From Nocardioides marmorisolisilvae (lineage in GTDB: Bacteria; Actinomycetota; Actinomycetes; Propionibacteriales; Nocardioidaceae), in the NCBI RefSeq assembly GCF_031656915.1, contig NZ_CP134227.1, positions 1,426,001 through 1,490,000 on the forward strand: a stretch of DNA of 64,000 bases, written 5' to 3'. Under the pieces are notes generated by a model. It worked only from the letters and a program-made list of their open reading frames with translations, had not been told where the DNA came from and did not search any database. Positions 60,790-64,000 of the stretch are shown one piece after another (positions within the stretch are counted from its first letter, which is position 1; each line of letters opens with the position of its first letter). The translations under genes were made by a program, and so were the position numbers.

Positions 60790-63700
60790 TCAATCGAGAA
60801 GTGAGCGCACCACCCGGAGCGCGACCGACAGCCGGGCGAGGTCGGTCACGTCGTCGTCGCAGATCTCCTCGAGCTGCGCGGTGGCTCGCTGCACCAGCTC
60901 CTCGCTCGGGCCGCTGCCGGCCAGCTCCTGGGCGGTGAGCTGGGCATGTACGGCGTGCAGGTCGTCACGCAGCGAGGCCCGCGCCATCGTCTGCCACCGG
61001 TCGTCGCGGGGCAACGCGAGGATCCTGGTCACCAGACCTGGCAGGCCGAGCCGCTCACCCAGGGCGAAGTGGGTGCGGGCCACCTCCATCGGGTCGATCT
61101 CGTCGCGCGCGCTGGTCTCCACGATGCTCAGCAGCATGTACGCCGGCGGGCACCCGGCGACCTTCTGGGCGAACTCCTCGGGCACCCCCTTGCCGACCAG
61201 TTCGTCCCGGCGAGCGTTGAACGCCTCGAGCTCCCGGCCGATCAACAGCTCCGGCAACGCGGCCATCAGCTTCTCGACCGTCACCTCGAACTGCTCGACC
61301 AGCGCCTCGCTGTCCAGCGGTGCGCGCCGGTTGTTCACCAGCCAGCGGCTGGCCCGCTCGATGAGGGTGCGGACCTCGATGCGCATCCGGGTCTGCACGG
61401 CGGCATCCACGACGTTGTCGAACCCGTCGATCTCGGTCCACAGCCGGCTCGCGCCGTAGACCTCCCGCGCCACGAAGTTCGCCTTCGCCAACGAGTCGAC
61501 CGACGCTGCGGTCTCCCCGGAGAGGCGGTGGTAGTAGGTGATGCCCGCCCCGTTGACCAGGTCATTGACGATCTGCGTCACCACGATCTCGCGACGCAGC
61601 TGGTGCTCCTCCATCTGGGTGCGGTACCCCTGGCGCATCTTGCTCGGGAAGTATCCGTAGAGGTCACTGCGCAGGAACGGGTCGTCGGCGATGTCGGTCT
61701 GCAGCAGCCGGTCGGCGAGCACGATCTTCGTGTAGGCGAGCAACACCGAGAGCTCCGGTGACGTCAGCCCTTCGCGGCGCTCCAGTCGGGCCGCTACCTC
61801 GCGCCGGCTCGGCAGTGCCTCCAGGTCCCGGTTGAGCACGCCCGACCTCTCCAGGGTGCGCATCCAGTCCTCGTGCACATGCAGCAGCGCCGGCGCCTGC
61901 GCCTCGGAGTTGGCCAGCGCGAGGTTCTGCCGGTAGTTGTCGACCAGGACCAGCTCGGCCACCTCGTCGGTCATCGAGGCGAGCAGATCGTTGCGCTGCT
62001 TCGTGGTCAGGTCGCCGTCGGTGACCACCCGGTCGAGCAGGATCTTGATGTTCACCTCGTGGTCGGAGGTGTCCACGCCGGCGGAGTTGTCGATGAAGTC
62101 GGTGTTCAGCCGCCCGCCGTGGCCGCCGCAGCCTTGCTGGGCGTACTCGATGCGACCCCGTTGGGTGAAGCCGAGATTGCCGCCCTCCCCCACACAGCGC
62201 GCGCGCAGCTCACCGCCGTCGACGCGGATCGCGTCGTTGGCCTTGTCGCCGGCGTCTGCGTGACTCTCGCTGGTCGCCTTGACGTAGGTGCCGATCCCAC
62301 CGTTCCACAGCAGGTCGACGGGTGCGAGCAGGATGGCACGCATCAGCTCCGCCGGCGTCAGCTTCGCCTGGTCGACGCCCAGGGCCGCCCGGACCTGCTG
62401 GCTCAGCGGGATCGACTTCGCACTCCTGGGGAAGACGCCGCCGCCCTCGGAGATCAGCGAGGTGTCGTAGTCCTTCCACGACGAGCGGGGCATCTCGAAG
62501 AGCCGGCGCCGCTCGGCGTACGACGTCGCCGGGTCCGGATCGGGGTCCAGGAAGATGTCGCGGTGGTCGAAGGCCGCGACCAGGCGGGTGTGCTCCGAGC
62601 AGAGCATCCCGTTGCCGAACACGTCGCCGGACATGTCGCCGATGCCGACACAGGTGAAGTCCTCGCTCTGACAGTCCACGCCCATCTCGCGGAAGTGCCG
62701 CTGCACCGACACCCACGCTCCCCGGGCGGTGATGCCCATCGCCTTGTGGTCGTAGCCGACCGAGCCACCCGAGGCGAAGGCGTCGCCGAGCCAGTAGCCG
62801 TAGTCGGCGGAGACCTGGTTGGCGATGTCGCTGAAGGTCGCGGTGCCCTTGTCCGCGGCCACCACCAGGTAGGTGTCGTCCCCGTCGTGGCGCACCACAC
62901 CCGACGGAGGTACGACGCTGCGGCCGTCCGGACCCGCGACCAGGTTGTCGGTGAGGTCGAGCAGTCCACAGATGAACGTCTTGTAGCAGGCGATGCCCTC
63001 CGCCAGCCAGGCGTCACGATCCACCGCCGGGTCGGGCAGCTGCTTGGGGAAGAAACCACCCTTGGAGCCGACCGGGACGATCACGGTGTTCTTCACCATC
63101 TGTGCCTTGACCAGGCCGAGCACCTCGGTGCGGAAGTCGTCGCGGCGATCGGACCAGCGCAGGCCGCCTCGCGCGACTGCGCCGAAGCGCAGGTGGACGC
63201 CCTCGACCTTGGGCGAGTAGACGAAGATCTCGTACCTGGGCCGAGGCTCGGGGAGGTAGCCGATGTCGGCAGGCTCCAGCTTCAGCGAGAGGTAGTCGTG
63301 CTGGCGCCCGTCGCGATCTCGCTGGAAGAAGTTCGTCCGCAGAGTGGCCTTGATCGAGACCAGGTAGGAGCGCAGGATGCGGTCCTGGTCGAGGCTGGCC
63401 ACGTCGTCGAGGGCACGCAGCAGCCGTTCCTCGATCTCGGCGCACTTGGCCACCCTGGCCTCACCGTCGGCGGCGAGGTCGCCGTTGCGGCCGGGGTTGA
63501 AGCGGGCCTCGAACAGCTGGATCAGCAGCCGGGTGATGTCGACGTTGAGCCGCAGCGCGCCCTCGATGTAGTCCTGGGCGAACGGCGTGCCGCCCTGGCG
63601 CATGTACTTCGCGTAGGCGCGGAGCACGGTGGCCTGGCGCCAGGTCAGCCCCGCGGCCAGCACGAGCGCGTTGAATCCGTCGCTCTCGTTGCCGCCGTCC

Positions 63701-64000
63701 CAGACCGCCTTGACGGTGTCGGCGAACAACGCCCTGGCGTCCTCGGGCAGCGGGCCCCCATACCGGAGCCCGAAGTCATAGATCCAGGACTCCCGGTCCA
63801 GTCCCTCCAGGTGGTAGGGCCGCTCGTCGACGACCTCGACCCCCATCGTGGACAGCACCGGCAGCACGTCGGAGAGGGACAGCGCCGGCCCGACTCGGAA
63901 GATCTTCAGTCGGGCCTCGCCGTCCTTGCCGTCGAGGCGCTCGTGCAGTGCGAGCGCCAGCCCGTCGTCGCCCTCGATCGCCTCGAGCCGGGCCAGGTCG
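60790..64000 (-). CDS. gdh: NAD-specific glutamate dehydrogenase (large type), 5' truncated by window edge
   Basis: The frame stays open to the right edge (63868-64000 read in frame as ...RLKIFRVGPALSLSDVLPVL), so the N-terminus lies outside. About 1069 residues are visible of a type usually near 1,600. This large NAD-GDH deaminates glutamate to 2-oxoglutarate. Clear signatures are VGSKGGFFPKQLP with the substrate Lys, DLTDNL, GIGDMSGDVFGNGMLCSEH and the downstream FIDNSAGVDTSDHEVNIKIL. The C-terminal 300 residues are helical. It resembles the mycobacterial large GDH. The ABC transporter ATPase gene follows after 22 bases. Confidence 0.95.
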   Translation of the reverse strand, partial: DLARLEAIEGDDGLALALHERLDGKDGEARLKIFRVGPALSLSDVLPVLSTMGVEVVDERPYHLEGLDRESWIYDFGLRYGGPLPEDARALFADTVKAVWDGGNESDGFNALVLAAGLTWRQATVLRAYAKYMRQGGTPFAQDYIEGALRLNVDITRLLIQLFEARFNPGRNGDLAADGEARVAKCAEIEERLLRALDDVASLDQDRILRSYLVSIKATLRTNFFQRDRDGRQHDYLSLKLEPADIGYLPEPRPRYEIFVYSPKVEGVHLRFGAVARGGLRWSDRRDDFRTEVLGLVKAQMVKNTVIVPVGSKGGFFPKQLPDPAVDRDAWLAEGIACYKTFICGLLDLTDNLVAGPDGRSVVPPSGVVRHDGDDTYLVVAADKGTATFSDIANQVSADYGYWLGDAFASGGSVGYDHKAMGITARGAWVSVQRHFREMGVDCQSEDFTCVGIGDMSGDVFGNGMLCSEHTRLVAAFDHRDIFLDPDPDPATSYAERRRLFEMPRSSWKDYDTSLISEGGGVFPRSAKSIPLSQQVRAALGVDQAKLTPAELMRAILLAPVDLLWNGGIGTYVKATSESHADAGDKANDAIRVDGGELRARCVGEGGNLGFTQRGRIEYAQQGCGGHGGRLNTDFIDNSAGVDTSDHEVNIKILLDRVVTDGDLTTKQRNDLLASMTDEVAELVLVDNYRQNLALANSEAQAPALLHVHEDWMRTLERSGVLNRDLEALPSRREVAARLERREGLTSPELSVLLAYTKIVLADRLLQTDIADDPFLRSDLYGYFPSKMRQGYRTQMEEHQLRREIVVTQIVNDLVNGAGITYYHRLSGETAASVDSLAKANFVAREVYGASRLWTEIDGFDNVVDAAVQTRMRIEVRTLIERASRWLVNNRRAPLDSEALVEQFEVTVEKLMAALPELLIGRELEAFNARRDELVGKGVPEEFAQKVAGCPPAYMLLSIVETSARDEIDPMEVARTHFALGERLGLPGLVTRILALPRDDRWQTMARASLRDDLHAVHAQLTAQELAGSGPSEELVQRATAQLEEICDDDVTDLARLSVALRVVRSLLD

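Overview
The window looks like chromosomal DNA of a high-GC actinobacterium. Genes are tightly packed, GTG starts are frequent (one TTG start is proposed), and many genes are coupled by ATGA or GTGA overlaps. The ssrA, ku/ligase, Tad, FtsEX-peptidase and large NAD-glutamate dehydrogenase genes all fit that phylum. The mix, with DUF3039, DUF3048 and the two-gene asymmetric ABC exporter, suggests the Nocardioides / Propionibacteriales side, but that is inference from family knowledge. No rRNA, tRNA, CRISPR array, insertion sequence or prophage was seen. The only RNA gene is tmRNA.

Layout. 1-6.0 kb: 3' part of narG, then narHJI (respiratory nitrate reductase). 6.2-7.6 kb: secreted sedolisin-type peptidase. 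7.7-9.8 kb: acylphosphatase, and 4-hydroxyphenylpyruvate dioxygenase divergent from an Lrp/AsnC regulator. 9.9-12.7 kb: secreted beta-helix protein and a Tat-type 5'-nucleotidase. 12.7-15.8 kb: coupled trio of DUF3039 protein, secreted M43 metallopeptidase and SF2 helicase. 15.8-20.8 kb: YqgE/AlgH protein, unknown protein, TetR regulator, DUF3048 lipoprotein, FabG-type reductase, HIT protein. 20.9-28.3 kb: ssrA, methyltransferase, amidohydrolase, smpB, M23 peptidase, ftsX, ftsE, lipoprotein, prfB. 28.4-30.2 kb: two-component system whose kinase has a degenerate ATPase domain.

30.3-53 kb is rich in surface functions: a SipW-like signal peptidase between a TasA-like protein and an Ig-repeat protein; a Tad pilus locus (tadA, B, C, a 53-aa pilin-like gene, two TadE-like and one TadG-like gene); a divergent 2459-aa secreted protein with 13 TIG repeats split by a beta-propeller; then, after an NHEJ island, a secreted proline-rich anchored protein next to a sortase. 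The NHEJ island (46.9-50.5 kb) has separate polymerase, ligase and ku genes plus a thioredoxin-rhodanese fusion in the ligase/polymerase operon. 52.7-64 kb: an SDR, a two-gene asymmetric ABC exporter, an amidase, an ABC-2 transporter pair and a GDH gene running off the right edge.

The most promising less-described material is the cell-surface block (SipW/TasA/Ig cassette, Tad locus, TIG adhesin, sortase with a non-LPXTG partner), the Trx-rhodanese protein inside the NHEJ operon, and the DUF3039-M43-helicase coupling. Functions are inferred from motifs and context; no database search was possible.
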